Source of the DNA: Bacteroidota bacterium
Lineage (GTDB): Bacteria > Bacteroidota > Bacteroidia > UKL13-3
Assembly: GCA_947507965.1 (NCBI GenBank)
Contig: CANNQU010000011.1
Location: 1-59,892 of the forward strand
Direction of reading: 5' to 3'
Length of the DNA: 59,892 nucleotides
In this document: positions 43,570 to 53,522 of the stretch, one piece after another
How the letters are laid out: each line of letters opens with the position of its first letter
Position numbering within the stretch: position 1 is the stretch's first letter
Position numbers and translations under genes: made by a program
The notes under the pieces: model-generated
Database searches by the model: none
Seen by the model: the letters and a program-made list of their open reading frames with translations, nothing else
Told to the model about the DNA's origin: nothing

Positions 43570-45450
43570 ATGGCAACGGCAAAATATACAGAAGACAATA
43601 TAAAATCGCTTGAACCCCACGAGCATATACGCTTGCGGCCGGGAATGTACATCGGCAAGCTGGGCGATGGCAGCGCCCCCGATGATGGCATTTATATCAT
43701 CTTTAAGGAGATTGTTGACAATAGCATCGACGAATTTGTAATGGGTGCCGGCAGTCAGATTGACATCACCGTTTCCGAACACCGGGTACATGTACGCGAT
43801 TACGGCAGAGGCATACCATTAGGCAAGGTAATCGATTGTGTGAGTAAAATTAATACCGGAGGCAAGTACGACAGTAGCGCCTTCCAGAAATCGGTGGGTT
43901 TGAACGGGGTGGGTTCGAAAGCAGTAAATGCCTTGAGTTATTATTTCAGGGTACAGAGCATTCGTGATGGAAGAACTAAAGTAGCTGAATTTAGCCGCGG
44001 TGTCATCACGAAAAACGAGAAGGAGAGAGACGAAACAGAAGAGAATGGCACCATCATGATTTTTGAGCCGGATAACACCATCTTCAAAAATTTTAAATAC
44101 AAAACAGAATTTCTTGAAAGTCAGATTCGCAACTATGTTTATCTGAACTCTGGTTTAACGATAAAATTCAACGGGAAGAAATTTGTAAGCAAAAACGGAT
44201 TACTCGATTTGCTCACCGAAAAAACCGATGATACCATCTTGTACCCCATCATTCATAGCCGCAGTAAAGATATTGAATTTGCCATTACGCACGGCAACAG
44301 CTATGGTGAGGAATATTATAGTTTTGTAAACGGACAATATACTTCGCAAGGCGGAACCCATCTCGGATATTTCCGTGAAGCCATCGTAAAAACCATTCGC
44401 GATTATTACAAGAAGGATTATGATGCTTCCGACATCCGCACTTCGGTGATTGCCGCCATAAGCATTAAAATTCAGGAACCCGTTTTTGAATCGCAGACCA
44501 AAACAAAATTAGGCTCACAATCGATAGAGCCTAATGGTGGCACGTCTTTACGTTCCTTTATTTTGGATTATGTAACGAAAGAACTGGATATTTACCTTCA
44601 TAAGAATCCGGAGACCGCACGTATCATTCAAAATAAAATTGTACAGAGCGAACGCGAACGCAAAGAAATTGCTGGCATCAAAAAATTAGCTAATGAGCGT
44701 GCCAAGAAAGCGAATTTACACAACAAAAAATTACGCGATTGCAAGATCCATCTCGATGATGAGAAACTAGAGAATCGTTTTGAGAGCTCGATATTCATTA
44801 CCGAGGGCGACAGTGCCAGTGGCTCCATTACCAAAGCCCGTAATGTGCAAACTCAAGCCGTTTTTAGCCTCCGTGGAAAACCCCTGAATTGCTTTGGGCT
44901 TACCAAAAAAATAGTTTACGAAAACGAAGAATTCAACTTGCTGCAACATGCACTCAACGTTGAAAATGGCATTGATAACTTACGTTACAACCAAATTATT
45001 TTAGCCACCGATGCCGATGTTGACGGCATGCATATTCGTTTGTTGATTATGACGTTTTTCCTCCATTTCTTTCCTGAGCTGGTTAAAAACGGACATCTAT
45101 TTGTATTGCAAACACCTTTGTTTAGAGTGCGAAATAAAAAAGAAACCATCTATTGCTATAGCGAACAAGAAAAGCAGTCGGCAATTAAAAAACTTGGATC
45201 AAACCCCGAAATTACAAGGTTTAAGGGCTTAGGTGAAATTAGTCCCGATGAGTTTGAGCAATTTATTAATGAAGGAATACGATTAGAGCCGGTGCTGCTA
45301 ACCAAAGAAATGAGTATTCAAAAATTGTTGGAATATTATATGGGCAAAAACACCCCACAACGCCAAGAGTTTATTATCGATAACCTACGGATAGAGGAAG
45401 ACGATTTGAAGGAATTGGAGGAGATGGTGCAGTTGACGATTGATAATTAA
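43570..45450 (+). CDS. parE: DNA topoisomerase IV subunit B (type IIA topoisomerase ATPase subunit)
   Basis: A 626-residue GHKL ATPase/TOPRIM subunit. Motifs: [45 protein letters not shown], the TOPRIM motif ITEGDSASG near 412, and the KGLGEI and PLFRVRN signature. Paired with the downstream A subunit (22 nt away), as in Bacteroidota topoisomerase IV-like pairs. The shorter B length and the ParC partner favour topoisomerase IV over gyrase. Confidence 0.9.
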   Translation: MATAKYTEDNIKSLEPHEHIRLRPGMYIGKLGDGSAPDDGIYIIFKEIVDNSIDEFVMGAGSQIDITVSEHRVHVRDYGRGIPLGKVIDCVSKINTGGKYDSSAFQKSVGLNGVGSKAVNALSYYFRVQSIRDGRTKVAEFSRGVITKNEKERDETEENGTIMIFEPDNTIFKNFKYKTEFLESQIRNYVYLNSGLTIKFNGKKFVSKNGLLDLLTEKTDDTILYPIIHSRSKDIEFAITHGNSYGEEYYSFVNGQYTSQGGTHLGYFREAIVKTIRDYYKKDYDASDIRTSVIAAISIKIQEPVFESQTKTKLGSQSIEPNGGTSLRSFILDYVTKELDIYLHKNPETARIIQNKIVQSERERKEIAGIKKLANERAKKANLHNKKLRDCKIHLDDEKLENRFESSIFITEGDSASGSITKARNVQTQAVFSLRGKPLNCFGLTKKIVYENEEFNLLQHALNVENGIDNLRYNQIILATDADVDGMHIRLLIMTFFLHFFPELVKNGHLFVLQTPLFRVRNKKETIYCYSEQEKQSAIKKLGSNPEITRFKGLGEISPDEFEQFINEGIRLEPVLLTKEMSIQKLLEYYMGKNTPQRQEFIIDNLRIEEDDLKELEEMVQLTIDN

Positions 45451-45471
45451 CGATTGAAAATTCCAAATATA

Positions 45472-48015
45472 ATGGACGAAATAAATTTAACTGAAGATAC
45501 CGAACTACACGAGAGTGATGCTGTTAATGATATGTTCCAAAACTGGTTTTTGGATTATGCCAGTTATGTGATTCTCGATCGGGCGGTACCCCATATCAAC
45601 GACGGACTGAAACCCGTACAACGACGCATCCTTCATAGTATGAGGGAACTCGATGATGGCCGTTTTAATAAGATAGCCAATGTTATTGGCAACACCATGA
45701 AGTATCATCCTCACGGTGATGCGAGCATTGGTGATGCCACGGTGCAACTTGGCCAGAAAGAGTTAATGATTGAAACGCAAGGTAACTGGGGTGACCCGGT
45801 AACCGGCGATAGTGCGGCAGCACCTCGGTATATTGAAGGACGACTGTCGAAATTTGCGCAGGATGTAGCCTTCAACCCCAAGACCACCGAATGGAAATTG
45901 AGTTACGACGGACGAAACAAAGAACCCATCACGCTGCCCATGAAGTTTCCGTTACTTCTTGCACAAGGGGTAGAAGGAATTGCCGTAGGTCTTTCCACCA
46001 AATTATTACCTCATAACTTCAATGAACTCATCAAGGCAAGCATTGATTATTTACGTGGACGAAAAATAAATTTAATCCCCGACTTTCCTACAGGAGGCAT
46101 TGCCGATGTAAGCAAATACAATGAAGGCCTACGTGGAGGTAAAGTACGAGTACGTGCCCGCATAGAAGAACGCGATAGCAAAACATTAGTGATCACTGAG
46201 ATTCCATTTGGCACCACCACCGGAAGCTTGATGGAAAGCATTGTGAATGCGAATGACAAAGGCAAAATACGCATTCGCAAAGTGGAAGACTTAACCTCAA
46301 AAAACGTTGAAGTGGTCGTTCATCTGGCTGCCGGAGTGAGCCCCGATAAAACCATCGATGCCCTCTATGCTTTTACGGATTGCGAGTATGGCTTATCGCC
46401 CAATTCTTGTGTGATACGTGATGATAAACCACAATTTCTTTCTGTTAATGAAATCTTAAAGTTCAATACCGATCAAACGGTGCAACTGCTGAAGATGGAG
46501 TTGGAAATTGAGCTGAAAGAATTAAGTGAGAAATTATTTTATGCTTCCTTAGAAAAAATATTTATTGAAAACCGCATCTATCGCAAAATAGAGGTAGCAG
46601 AAACCTTCGAGGAAGTGATTACCATCATCGACAGAGGCCTCAAACCATTTGTACAAGAGCTATACAGAGATGTTACCCGGGAAGATATTTTAAAGCTAAC
46701 GGAGATTCGGATAAAAAGGATAAGCAAATATGATGGATTTCAGGCCGACGAATTACTAAAAAAACTTGAGAAAGAAATAAAACAAGTTCGATATAACATA
46801 AAGAACTTAATAGAATATTGCATTGAATATTTTAATGAGATTCAAAAAAAATACGGCAAAGGAAAGGAACGAAAAACGGAGATTCGTGAATTTGAGCTCG
46901 TACAAGTAAATGCGGTGGTAGCTAAAAATGCAAAGCTCTATTTCAATGCGAAAGATGGCTTTGCCGGTATGAGCTTAAAGAATGACGAGCTTCTTGCCGA
47001 ATGCAGCGACATCGACGATGTCATTGTATTTAACGAAGATGGCAGCATGAAGGTGTTTAAGATTAGTGATAAAACTTTTGTTGGGAAAGATGTAATGCAT
47101 ATTGCGGTATTTAAAAAGGGTGATGAACGTACGATATACAACATGATTTATCGTGATGGCGACAAAGGAGCGAACTATATGAAACGCTTTAATGTTACCG
47201 GCATTACCAGAGATAAGCCCTACGATTTAACACGAGGCAATAAGGGCAGTAAAGTATTGTACTTCACCGCCAACCCCAATGGTGAAGCCGAATTGGTAGA
47301 AGTGAACTTGAAACCAAAGTTGGGATTACGAAAAGATAAGTTTGAAATAAATTTTGCTGAACTGGAAATAAAAGGAAGAGGTGCTCAAGGAAATCTGGTG
47401 ACAAAATATGATGTGAGAAACGTGAAGATGCGTAAACGTGGGGTTTCCACTTTAGGTGGAGAGAAACGCTGGTTCGATAATAATACCAAGCGTTTGAATA
47501 AGGAAGAGCGCGGCATTTATTTGGGCGAATTCTTAGCGAAAGACCGTATCATTGCCATCTACAAATCGGGTAATTTTGAGCTCACCAACTACGACCTCAC
47601 CAACCATTACCGCGACGATATTACCATCATCCAGAAACTAAAACCAAAGACCACGGTGAGCGCGGCCTATTACGATGCAGAAAAAGAAAATTATTACCTC
47701 AAGCGATTTGCCATCGACAAATCGACCGAAGATAAGTTGTTTGGCTTTATAGGAGAGAACGAGAAGAATGAATTAATCAACGTTTGCTTATTTGACGATG
47801 CCCATTGTAAGGTAGAATTTGGCAAGGTAAAAGGTTTGCTTGCCCCCCCATTAGAATTTGAGGTAAGCGACTTTGTAGAGATTGCCAATCCGAAGGCCGT
47901 AGGCAAAAAAATAACTTCCGACAAAATCAAAGAGATCCGCTTTATTTCCTTAGATCCGGAAGAAGGCCTGGATGACATAGAGCCTAAGCTGGTTTTTAAA
48001 AGCACACTATTTTAA
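45472..48015 (+). CDS. parC: DNA topoisomerase IV subunit A
   Basis: An 847-residue A subunit from ATG 45472 (a TTG at 45454 is possible). Catalytic Tyr120 lies in APRYIEG. The quinolone region is YHPHGDASIGD: position 84, which is Ser in E. coli GyrA/ParC, is Ala here, and the acidic residue four places on is kept (Asp88). This is normal for this Bacteroidota subtype as far as I recall. The C-terminal half forms a beta-pinwheel-like domain with diverged blades. Works with parE to decatenate chromosomes. Confidence 0.92.
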   Translation: MDEINLTEDTELHESDAVNDMFQNWFLDYASYVILDRAVPHINDGLKPVQRRILHSMRELDDGRFNKIANVIGNTMKYHPHGDASIGDATVQLGQKELMIETQGNWGDPVTGDSAAAPRYIEGRLSKFAQDVAFNPKTTEWKLSYDGRNKEPITLPMKFPLLLAQGVEGIAVGLSTKLLPHNFNELIKASIDYLRGRKINLIPDFPTGGIADVSKYNEGLRGGKVRVRARIEERDSKTLVITEIPFGTTTGSLMESIVNANDKGKIRIRKVEDLTSKNVEVVVHLAAGVSPDKTIDALYAFTDCEYGLSPNSCVIRDDKPQFLSVNEILKFNTDQTVQLLKMELEIELKELSEKLFYASLEKIFIENRIYRKIEVAETFEEVITIIDRGLKPFVQELYRDVTREDILKLTEIRIKRISKYDGFQADELLKKLEKEIKQVRYNIKNLIEYCIEYFNEIQKKYGKGKERKTEIREFELVQVNAVVAKNAKLYFNAKDGFAGMSLKNDELLAECSDIDDVIVFNEDGSMKVFKISDKTFVGKDVMHIAVFKKGDERTIYNMIYRDGDKGANYMKRFNVTGITRDKPYDLTRGNKGSKVLYFTANPNGEAELVEVNLKPKLGLRKDKFEINFAELEIKGRGAQGNLVTKYDVRNVKMRKRGVSTLGGEKRWFDNNTKRLNKEERGIYLGEFLAKDRIIAIYKSGNFELTNYDLTNHYRDDITIIQKLKPKTTVSAAYYDAEKENYYLKRFAIDKSTEDKLFGFIGENEKNELINVCLFDDAHCKVEFGKVKGLLAPPLEFEVSDFVEIANPKAVGKKITSDKIKEIRFISLDPEEGLDDIEPKLVFKSTLF

Positions 48016-48106
48016 AGGACGTAAATTGTAATTCGAGAATGCCGACTGAAGGTACTCAATAGATATTAATTATCGTAATTCGCACCTCATAATACGCACG
48101 ATACCT

Positions 48107-48445
48107 ATGCTCCACTCCTTCCAATACGCCTTGCGCGGAATAGCCCAAGCCTTTATCTCACAGCGTAACATGAAGTTGCATGTCATAGCCGTTATCACGG
48201 TGGTTGGAGTTGGCTTTTGTTTTAATATTTCGAAGTTGGAGTGGATCGCTCTTACGGTATGCAGCGGCATTGTGTTATCAGCAGAGCTCTTCAACACCTC
48301 CATCGAAGAAATGGTGAACTTTGTTTCTCCCGAAAAGCACCCTAAGGCTGCTCTCATAAAAGATTTAAGTGCAGGAGCGGTATTGGTTTCAGCCATCATG
48401 GCATTGGTGATTGCCGGCATCATTTTTATTCCGAAATTATTCTAA
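48107..48445 (+). CDS. dgkA: diacylglycerol kinase family / undecaprenol kinase
   Basis: A 112-residue three-helix membrane enzyme. Catalytic Glu in AELFNTSIEE near 67; KDLSAGAVLVSA near 90. Starts MLHSFQYALRGIAQAF, as in the family. In non-enteric bacteria these proteins mostly phosphorylate undecaprenol to recycle the cell-wall lipid carrier. 91 nt after parC, same strand. Confidence 0.92.
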   Translation: MLHSFQYALRGIAQAFISQRNMKLHVIAVITVVGVGFCFNISKLEWIALTVCSGIVLSAELFNTSIEEMVNFVSPEKHPKAALIKDLSAGAVLVSAIMALVIAGIIFIPKLF

Positions 48446-48459
48446 CCGCTTTCCATTCG

Positions 48460-49263
48460 ATGATGAAATCCGCCCCTGACTATATCTCCAAAAACAAAAC
48501 GGCTTGGAACGCCAAGACGAAATATCATCTAGACTCGGAATTTTATGATATGAAAAGCTTTTTAGATGGAAAAAATAGTTTAAAAGAAATTGAATTGAAT
48601 TTATTGGGCGATGTAAATGAGAAATCAGTCGTGCATTTACAATGCCATTTTGGTCAGGATAGCTTATCACTGGCACGTATGGGAGCTAAAGTTACCGGCG
48701 TTGATTTCTCTGATCAAGCCATCTGCCAAGCGAAAGAATTAAATACAAAATTAAATCTTGATGCTCAATTTATTTGTTCAGACCTATACGATTTGCCAAA
48801 TCAGCTGAACGAAAAATTCGATCTCGTTTTTACCTCCTATGGCACCATCGGCTGGTTGCCCGACTTGGATCGTTGGGTAAGTATTATTGCTCATCTGCTA
48901 AAGCCTGGAGGGCAATTTATTATGGCCGACTTTCACCCTTTTGTATGGATGATGGATGCCAATTTTACGAAGATACAGTACCCATACTTTAACGTAGAAG
49001 ATATTATTGAAACCGAAACGGGCACCTACGCCAACCGCGATGCCCCCATACAAAACGAGACCATATCGTGGAACCATAGCACCAGTGAGCTTCTCAACAG
49101 CCTAATTAAAAACGGGTTGACCATCAACGTATTCGATGAATTTGATTACTCCCCATATCCCTGCTTCAACACGATGGAAGAATTCGAATCCGGAAAATTC
49201 AGAATCAAACATTTGGGAAATAAAATTCCTATGGTATACGCCATTAAAGCCACTAAAATATAA
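48460..49263 (+). CDS. class I SAM-dependent methyltransferase
   Basis: A 267-residue enzyme: VVHLQCHFGQDSLSLARMGA (SAM site near 55), VTGVDFSDQAI, and YGTIGWLPDL later. The sequence matches the family of small-molecule methyltransferases common in Bacteroidota; the acceptor is unknown. It follows dgkA by 14 nt and precedes the epimerase by 8 nt. Confidence 0.85.
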   Translation: MMKSAPDYISKNKTAWNAKTKYHLDSEFYDMKSFLDGKNSLKEIELNLLGDVNEKSVVHLQCHFGQDSLSLARMGAKVTGVDFSDQAICQAKELNTKLNLDAQFICSDLYDLPNQLNEKFDLVFTSYGTIGWLPDLDRWVSIIAHLLKPGGQFIMADFHPFVWMMDANFTKIQYPYFNVEDIIETETGTYANRDAPIQNETISWNHSTSELLNSLIKNGLTINVFDEFDYSPYPCFNTMEEFESGKFRIKHLGNKIPMVYAIKATKI

Positions 49264-49271
49264 TATAACCT

Positions 49272-50159
49272 ATGCCTTCCGTACTACTCACCGGAGCCAG
49301 TGGAATGATTGGCCAAGCCATTCACAAGCACCTCATCATGGGAGGTTTTACGGTAAGAATTCTGGTACGTGATAGAAAAAAAGCCGATGGAAAAAATTCA
49401 TTCTTCTGGGATTATCTCTCCGAGGAAATAGATCTAAAAGCCTTCGAAAATATGGATTATATCATCCACTTATCCGGTGCTAATGTAAGCAAACGTTGGA
49501 CTTTCAAGTACAAGAAAGAAATTTATGATAGCCGAATCATGTCAACCGATTTTTTATTTCAAACCATAAAAAACAGGAACATACGAATAAAAAAAATCCT
49601 CAGTGTGTCGGGCACCGGCTATTATGGAAATACCCCCACCACTGGCTTACTAGAGAGCAGCCCAACAGGGAATGACTTTTTATCGATGGTATGCCGCGAC
49701 TGGGAAAACTCGGTTAAACAGTTTAGCACGCTTAAAATTCCTGTTTGTATTTTTAGAGTAGGTGTGGTAATAAGCCGCAAGGGTGGTTTTATAAAACGAG
49801 TTGGAACACCTCTTAAATATTTCCTTGGCGTGCATCTCGGCCCCGGAAAACAAATGGTGAGTTGGATTAGCATGATCGACTTATGTCGATTGTTTACCCA
49901 CGCTATCGAAAAAAATCTGACCGGCATTTTTAATGCAACAGCGTCAACACCTATAACGATGAGGCAAATAGACGACTCCCTGGCCCAATATTATCATCGA
50001 AAAATATGGCTGCCTGCAATTCCTGAATGGTTCATAAAACTAGTTTTGGGCGAGATGAGTGCTATTGTATTTACCAACTGCCATACCCGAAACGAAAAAA
50101 TCAAGAACACCCGATTTACCTTTGAACAAGAAGACTTCATTCGTGCCTTAGCACAATAA
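49272..50159 (+). CDS. TIGR01777-family SDR epimerase (YfcH-like)
   Basis: A 295-residue extended SDR: TGASGMIGQAI at the N-terminus (NAD(P) binding), IIHLSGANV, SVSGTGYYG near 115 (variant Ser/Tyr catalytic site), WISMIDLCR, and the C-terminal DUF1731 segment after ~240. YfcH-type proteins have no settled activity. It may be cotranscribed with the methyltransferase. Converges on the dipeptide-type ABC ATPase. Confidence 0.88.
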   Translation: MPSVLLTGASGMIGQAIHKHLIMGGFTVRILVRDRKKADGKNSFFWDYLSEEIDLKAFENMDYIIHLSGANVSKRWTFKYKKEIYDSRIMSTDFLFQTIKNRNIRIKKILSVSGTGYYGNTPTTGLLESSPTGNDFLSMVCRDWENSVKQFSTLKIPVCIFRVGVVISRKGGFIKRVGTPLKYFLGVHLGPGKQMVSWISMIDLCRLFTHAIEKNLTGIFNATASTPITMRQIDDSLAQYYHRKIWLPAIPEWFIKLVLGEMSAIVFTNCHTRNEKIKNTRFTFEQEDFIRALAQ

Positions 50160-50201
50160 TTTCGGGCAAACTCTGTTGATGTAGGGCCACACCGATAAGG
50201 C

Positions 50202-51800
50202 TCATCCTGCGCTTTGCAACAAAAATTTTGTGTATTCCGATTGAGGATTTTCAAATAACGCATCAGCCGTTGCAATCTCTTGAATTTCACCTTTACTTAA
50301 TACGATTACCCGATCGGCAATAAATCGCACCACATTTAAATCGTGGGTGATAAAAAGATAGGTGAAACCCATCTCCAACTGCAAGCTTTTTAACAAATTT
50401 AAGATTTGAGCCTGAACACTCACATCCAGAGCCGATACGGCTTCATCTAAAACAATAAACTGTGGATTTAAACCCAATGCCCTTGCAATAGCAATACGTT
50501 GCCTTTGCCCTCCCGAAAACTCATGAGGATATCGATCAAAATGTTCAGGAAGTAAACCTACTTTTTCTATACTATGTAAAGCTTGCCTCCTGCATTCCCT
50601 CTTCGTATTATATACCCTATGAACCCACATCGGCTCCATAATGGCATCGCCAATGGTGTGTTGAGGATTTAATGAACCAAAAGGGTCCTGAAAAACCATC
50701 GAAGCCCAAGGATGCGTTTTAGAAACTTGGCTCTTGAAACTAATTTCACCTGTTATGTTTCGTTCCAATCCAAGCAATGCCTTGCCCAGCGTACTTTTGC
50801 CACTCCCCGACTCGCCTACCAATGCCAATGTTTCTCCCTTGAAAATATCGAACGTAATATTTTTTAATGCCTCAAAAATATCCTTTTTCCCAAAAAATAA
50901 TTTTTGCTTCTCATAATAAAGATTCAGGTTTTTAATCGACACGATGACCTCATCACTAGAGGTTCTGGTAGAAATAAAATCTCTTTTAACATCACCCATA
51001 ATATCGTCGAGAGTAGGCAACCACTCCTTCTTTACCTTCCTATCGGGCATGCATTGAAGCAGTGCCTTAGTATAATTTTGTTGAGGATTCAAAAAAAGTT
51101 CGGACGTCGTATTGATCTCTACTGCGATACCACCTTGCATGACCAAGGTTTTATGGGCAATGCGTGAAGCAAGATGCAAGTCGTGGGTAATAAATATGAT
51201 ACTGCATTGCCGCTCTTGCTGCATCTGTTGCAATAAATCAACGATGCCCTTCTGCACAGAGGCATCAAGAGCCGTGGTAGGCTCATCGGCAATAATGAGT
51301 TGTGGATTACAGGCCATCGCCATCGCAATCATCACGCGCTGCTTTTGCCCGCCACTGAGCTGGTATGGGTAACTGTCAAATAATATTTCTTTTCGTGGAA
51401 GCTGCACTTCATCAAAAAGTATTAAGGTTCTTTTTTTTGCTTCCTGAAACGAAATTTTCTCATGCAACATCAACACTTCCGTTACCTGCAACCCACAGTG
51501 CATTAATGGATTAAGGGAAGTCATTGGCTCCTGAAAAATCATGCTCATTTTTTTGCCACGCAAGAGCCGTCGTTGCGCCTCCGGTTTTAGCAAAAGATCC
51601 TCCGAATGATAAATAATTTCACCTCGGGCCACGTTCACCGATTTGGGCAAAAGCCCCATAATAGCCAGTGACGTTAATGATTTACCACTCCCCGACTCGC
51701 CCACGATAGCCAGTGTTTCACCAAAATTAAGGTGAAAACTTAAGTCGTTAACCAATACCGTATCATTGGCAGTAAGGGTAAGGTTTTTTAATTGAAGCAT
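50202..51800 (-). CDS. ABC transporter ATP-binding protein, fused pair (DppD-DppF/YejF-like)
   Basis: A 532-residue protein with two ATPase domains: Walker A GESGSGKS near 36 and near 330, each with an LSGGQ/FSGGQ signature and an ADEPTTALD or LDEAVSALD Walker B. This fused layout is that of peptide/nickel importers. Membrane and binding subunits are not adjacent. The start overlaps the end of a truncated BRO-like frame by about 13 nt. Confidence 0.9.
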   Translation of the reverse strand: MLQLKNLTLTANDTVLVNDLSFHLNFGETLAIVGESGSGKSLTSLAIMGLLPKSVNVARGEIIYHSEDLLLKPEAQRRLLRGKKMSMIFQEPMTSLNPLMHCGLQVTEVLMLHEKISFQEAKKRTLILFDEVQLPRKEILFDSYPYQLSGGQKQRVMIAMAMACNPQLIIADEPTTALDASVQKGIVDLLQQMQQERQCSIIFITHDLHLASRIAHKTLVMQGGIAVEINTTSELFLNPQQNYTKALLQCMPDRKVKKEWLPTLDDIMGDVKRDFISTRTSSDEVIVSIKNLNLYYEKQKLFFGKKDIFEALKNITFDIFKGETLALVGESGSGKSTLGKALLGLERNITGEISFKSQVSKTHPWASMVFQDPFGSLNPQHTIGDAIMEPMWVHRVYNTKRECRRQALHSIEKVGLLPEHFDRYPHEFSGGQRQRIAIARALGLNPQFIVLDEAVSALDVSVQAQILNLLKSLQLEMGFTYLFITHDLNVVRFIADRVIVLSKGEIQEIATADALFENPQSEYTKFLLQSAG

Positions 51801-51922
51801 GAATAAATTAGTATAGCGTAAAATAATGAATCGATTTCGGGCTTGGCGAAGGTGGCATTTTTCACCACAAATGATCGTACTTGCTTTTCTTCGAATAATT
51901 TAACGGAATTGTCTTTGGTCAT
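51788..51922 (-). pseudogene. 5' stub of a second BRO-N family gene
   Basis: A 44-residue frame starting MTKDNSVKLFEEKQVRS, which is the standard N-terminus of BRO-N family proteins, then switching to sequence (FVVKNATFAKPEIDS...) unlike Bro-N. It follows an R-M C-terminal tail, as the intact BRO gene does. It is a truncated remnant. Confidence 0.65.
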
Positions 51923-51932
51923 TGCTTCTTAT

Positions 51933-52013
51933 TTATGTGTTCTCAATAATTTTAATTTCTTCTTCAGTAAGGTTATATAGTTTGTAAACCAATTGGTCTA
52001 TTTGGTTTTCTTG
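51933..52013 (-). pseudogene. C-terminal tail of a second type IIG R-M enzyme (remnant)
   Basis: Minus-strand frame reading QENQIDQLVYKLY, then NLTEEEIKIIENT and stop. This is the typical last segment of Eco57I-like R-M proteins. It is in a different frame from, and overlaps, the last codons of the BRO gene, so the BRO 3' end and this tail were joined by recombination. Confidence 0.75.
51979..52005. repeat. 27-bp perfect direct repeat, copy 1
   Basis: Identical to 52902-52928. It lies in the part of the R-M tail encoding QIDQLVYKL and is the likely recombination scar. Confidence 0.85.
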
Positions 52014-52843
52014 TTAGTATCAACTGGTTTCTCAGACAGTTTCAATAATGAATTTGCATTTTTAGCCGTTACCACTTTTTTTCCAGTTTTAGCTTCTAAT
52101 TCTTTCATCGCTACTTTGGCTACATTACCACCTTGCTTAGCTACTTTTTTACTTGCCTCAAAATCTTTCGGGTTCACAACAGCAGAAATATCTTTTGTAG
52201 ATGCTTCAGCAAGCATATTTAAAATGAGTTCGGTATTGGTCATGTTATCTCTCAGGTTTTCCTTTTTCAAACCTTTTAGAATTTTATATCCTTTGGTGGT
52301 TTTACCTGCCCAGGCTTTGGTTATAATATCGGTAAGTGTGGCAAATTGTTGCCCTTCTTTCAATCCTCTTTTTTTCCATTCATTTGTAAGCTCTTTTCTT
52401 ATTTCAATACTTTTCAGCCGCTGATTAATCCAGTTTTCTGAATAGCCCAAATGCATATAGTTTTCCAATGCTCTGTCAATACTCAATTCAGGGTCTTGCA
52501 TTTCGTCTAATCTTTCTGAGGCTACTTTTGCGAGCCACAGTTTAAAGGGCTCTGCCTTGGGCGATGGAATGGATTGAATTAACCGAAACAATTGTTCGGT
52601 ATCAGCAACATCTGTTTTGTAAAATTTGCCATCGGCCGATTGCATTTTCAGTTGACTACAATTTGTAGCCAACTGACTTCCCTCTGCTTTAAGCCTTGTT
52701 TTTAACACACTCCAGTATTTTCTTGGATTGGGACTATCTGTGAGTATGGCAACCACATCTATAATGGATATATACCATTTTTCTTCTTCTTCGCTCCAAG
52801 AAGATCGTACTTTTTTACTTTCAAATAATTTCATGTCGCTCAT
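51998..52843 (-). CDS. BRO-N family (antirepressor-like) protein
   Basis: A 281-residue protein. The Bro-N domain covers ~1-120: KLFESKKVRSSW, YISIIDVVAILTDS, YWSVLKTRLKAEGSQL, then the family hallmark TDVADTEQLFRLIQSIPSPK near 78 and FKLWLAKVASER. A helical C-terminal domain with ENLRDNMTNTEL near 190 follows. BRO proteins are DNA-binding and phage-derived, but this type is widespread on chromosomes next to R-M genes. ATG 52843 or 52834. The 3' end overlaps a foreign R-M tail, so the last few residues (NKKTK) may be recombinant. Confidence 0.85.
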   Translation of the reverse strand: MSDMKLFESKKVRSSWSEEEEKWYISIIDVVAILTDSPNPRKYWSVLKTRLKAEGSQLATNCSQLKMQSADGKFYKTDVADTEQLFRLIQSIPSPKAEPFKLWLAKVASERLDEMQDPELSIDRALENYMHLGYSENWINQRLKSIEIRKELTNEWKKRGLKEGQQFATLTDIITKAWAGKTTKGYKILKGLKKENLRDNMTNTELILNMLAEASTKDISAVVNPKDFEASKKVAKQGGNVAKVAMKELEAKTGKKVVTAKNANSLLKLSEKPVDTNKKTK

Positions 52844-52855
52844 TACATAATTTTT

Positions 52856-52984
52856 TTAATTGCCTTCAATCACTTTTATTTCTTCTTCGGTCAAGTCGTA
52901 AAGTTTGTAAACCAATTGGTCTATTTGGGTTTCTAACTCGCTAGTATTTGAGTCTGAATTTTCGGATTTTATTCTCAGTAAAGC
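52856..52984 (-). pseudogene. C-terminal tail of the first type IIG R-M enzyme (remnant)
   Basis: Minus-strand frame reading ALLRIKSENSDSN, then TSELETQIDQLVYKLYDL and TEEEIKVIEGN with a stop. It follows the N-terminal remnant directly but in another frame, so the middle of the gene (normally most of the protein) was deleted. Confidence 0.75.
52902..52928. repeat. 27-bp perfect direct repeat, copy 2
   Basis: Identical to 51979-52005. Confidence 0.85.
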
Positions 52985-53370
52985 ACTAATTCTTGAAACG
53001 TTTTAGCGTTCAGTTTTGAAATCATTTCCTGCGGGCTATCACCTACAGCGAATGATTTTATCATTTCTGTTTTATTGGTCGGCTTTTTTGCTTCAATGAT
53101 TACACCAACAGAACAACTTGCGTTATTTCCATTATGAATAACAAGGTCGTTTCGACCTTTGGTATTTATAAAATGGTTTGGGTCGTTATAAGTTTTCTTT
53201 AAAAAGTCAATGACAAGGTTTTTATGAAACGCTTCGCTTTCGGTGTCATTTGTCCTGTCGAGAAGCTGTATAAGATTAATCTTGAAACCTTCAATTTCAG
53301 TCCTGTTCGGCTTTACTTTTAAAAAGGCTTTGTTGAGTGCCTTTCTTGGTTTCAATTCTTTTAATTTCAT
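52975..53370 (-). pseudogene. N-terminal remnant of a type IIG (Eco57I-like) restriction-modification gene
   Basis: About 131 codons from ATG 53370: MKLKELKPRKALNKAFLKVK, then FHKNLVIDFLKKTYNDPNHF, RNDLVIHNG, VIIEAKKPTNK and KTFQELVLY. This matches the nuclease N-terminus of long (~1000-residue) Eco57I-type enzymes, with E-x-K in IIEAKKP. It ends abruptly at TGA, just where homologues continue LVLYYLRE. The methylase and specificity parts are missing. Confidence 0.8.
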
Positions 53371-53522
53371 CTGCAATTTTATGTTCTTTTTTCAGTCGGT
53401 TAAGATAAGTTTTAATGTCGGTTTATTGTTGCTCTGTCGATCGTCATAGGGTTGCCACTAACATAAAAGTATCGTAGGAGAAAAAACAATTCGAATGGTA
53501 ATTCATGGTAAATACTTTACTC

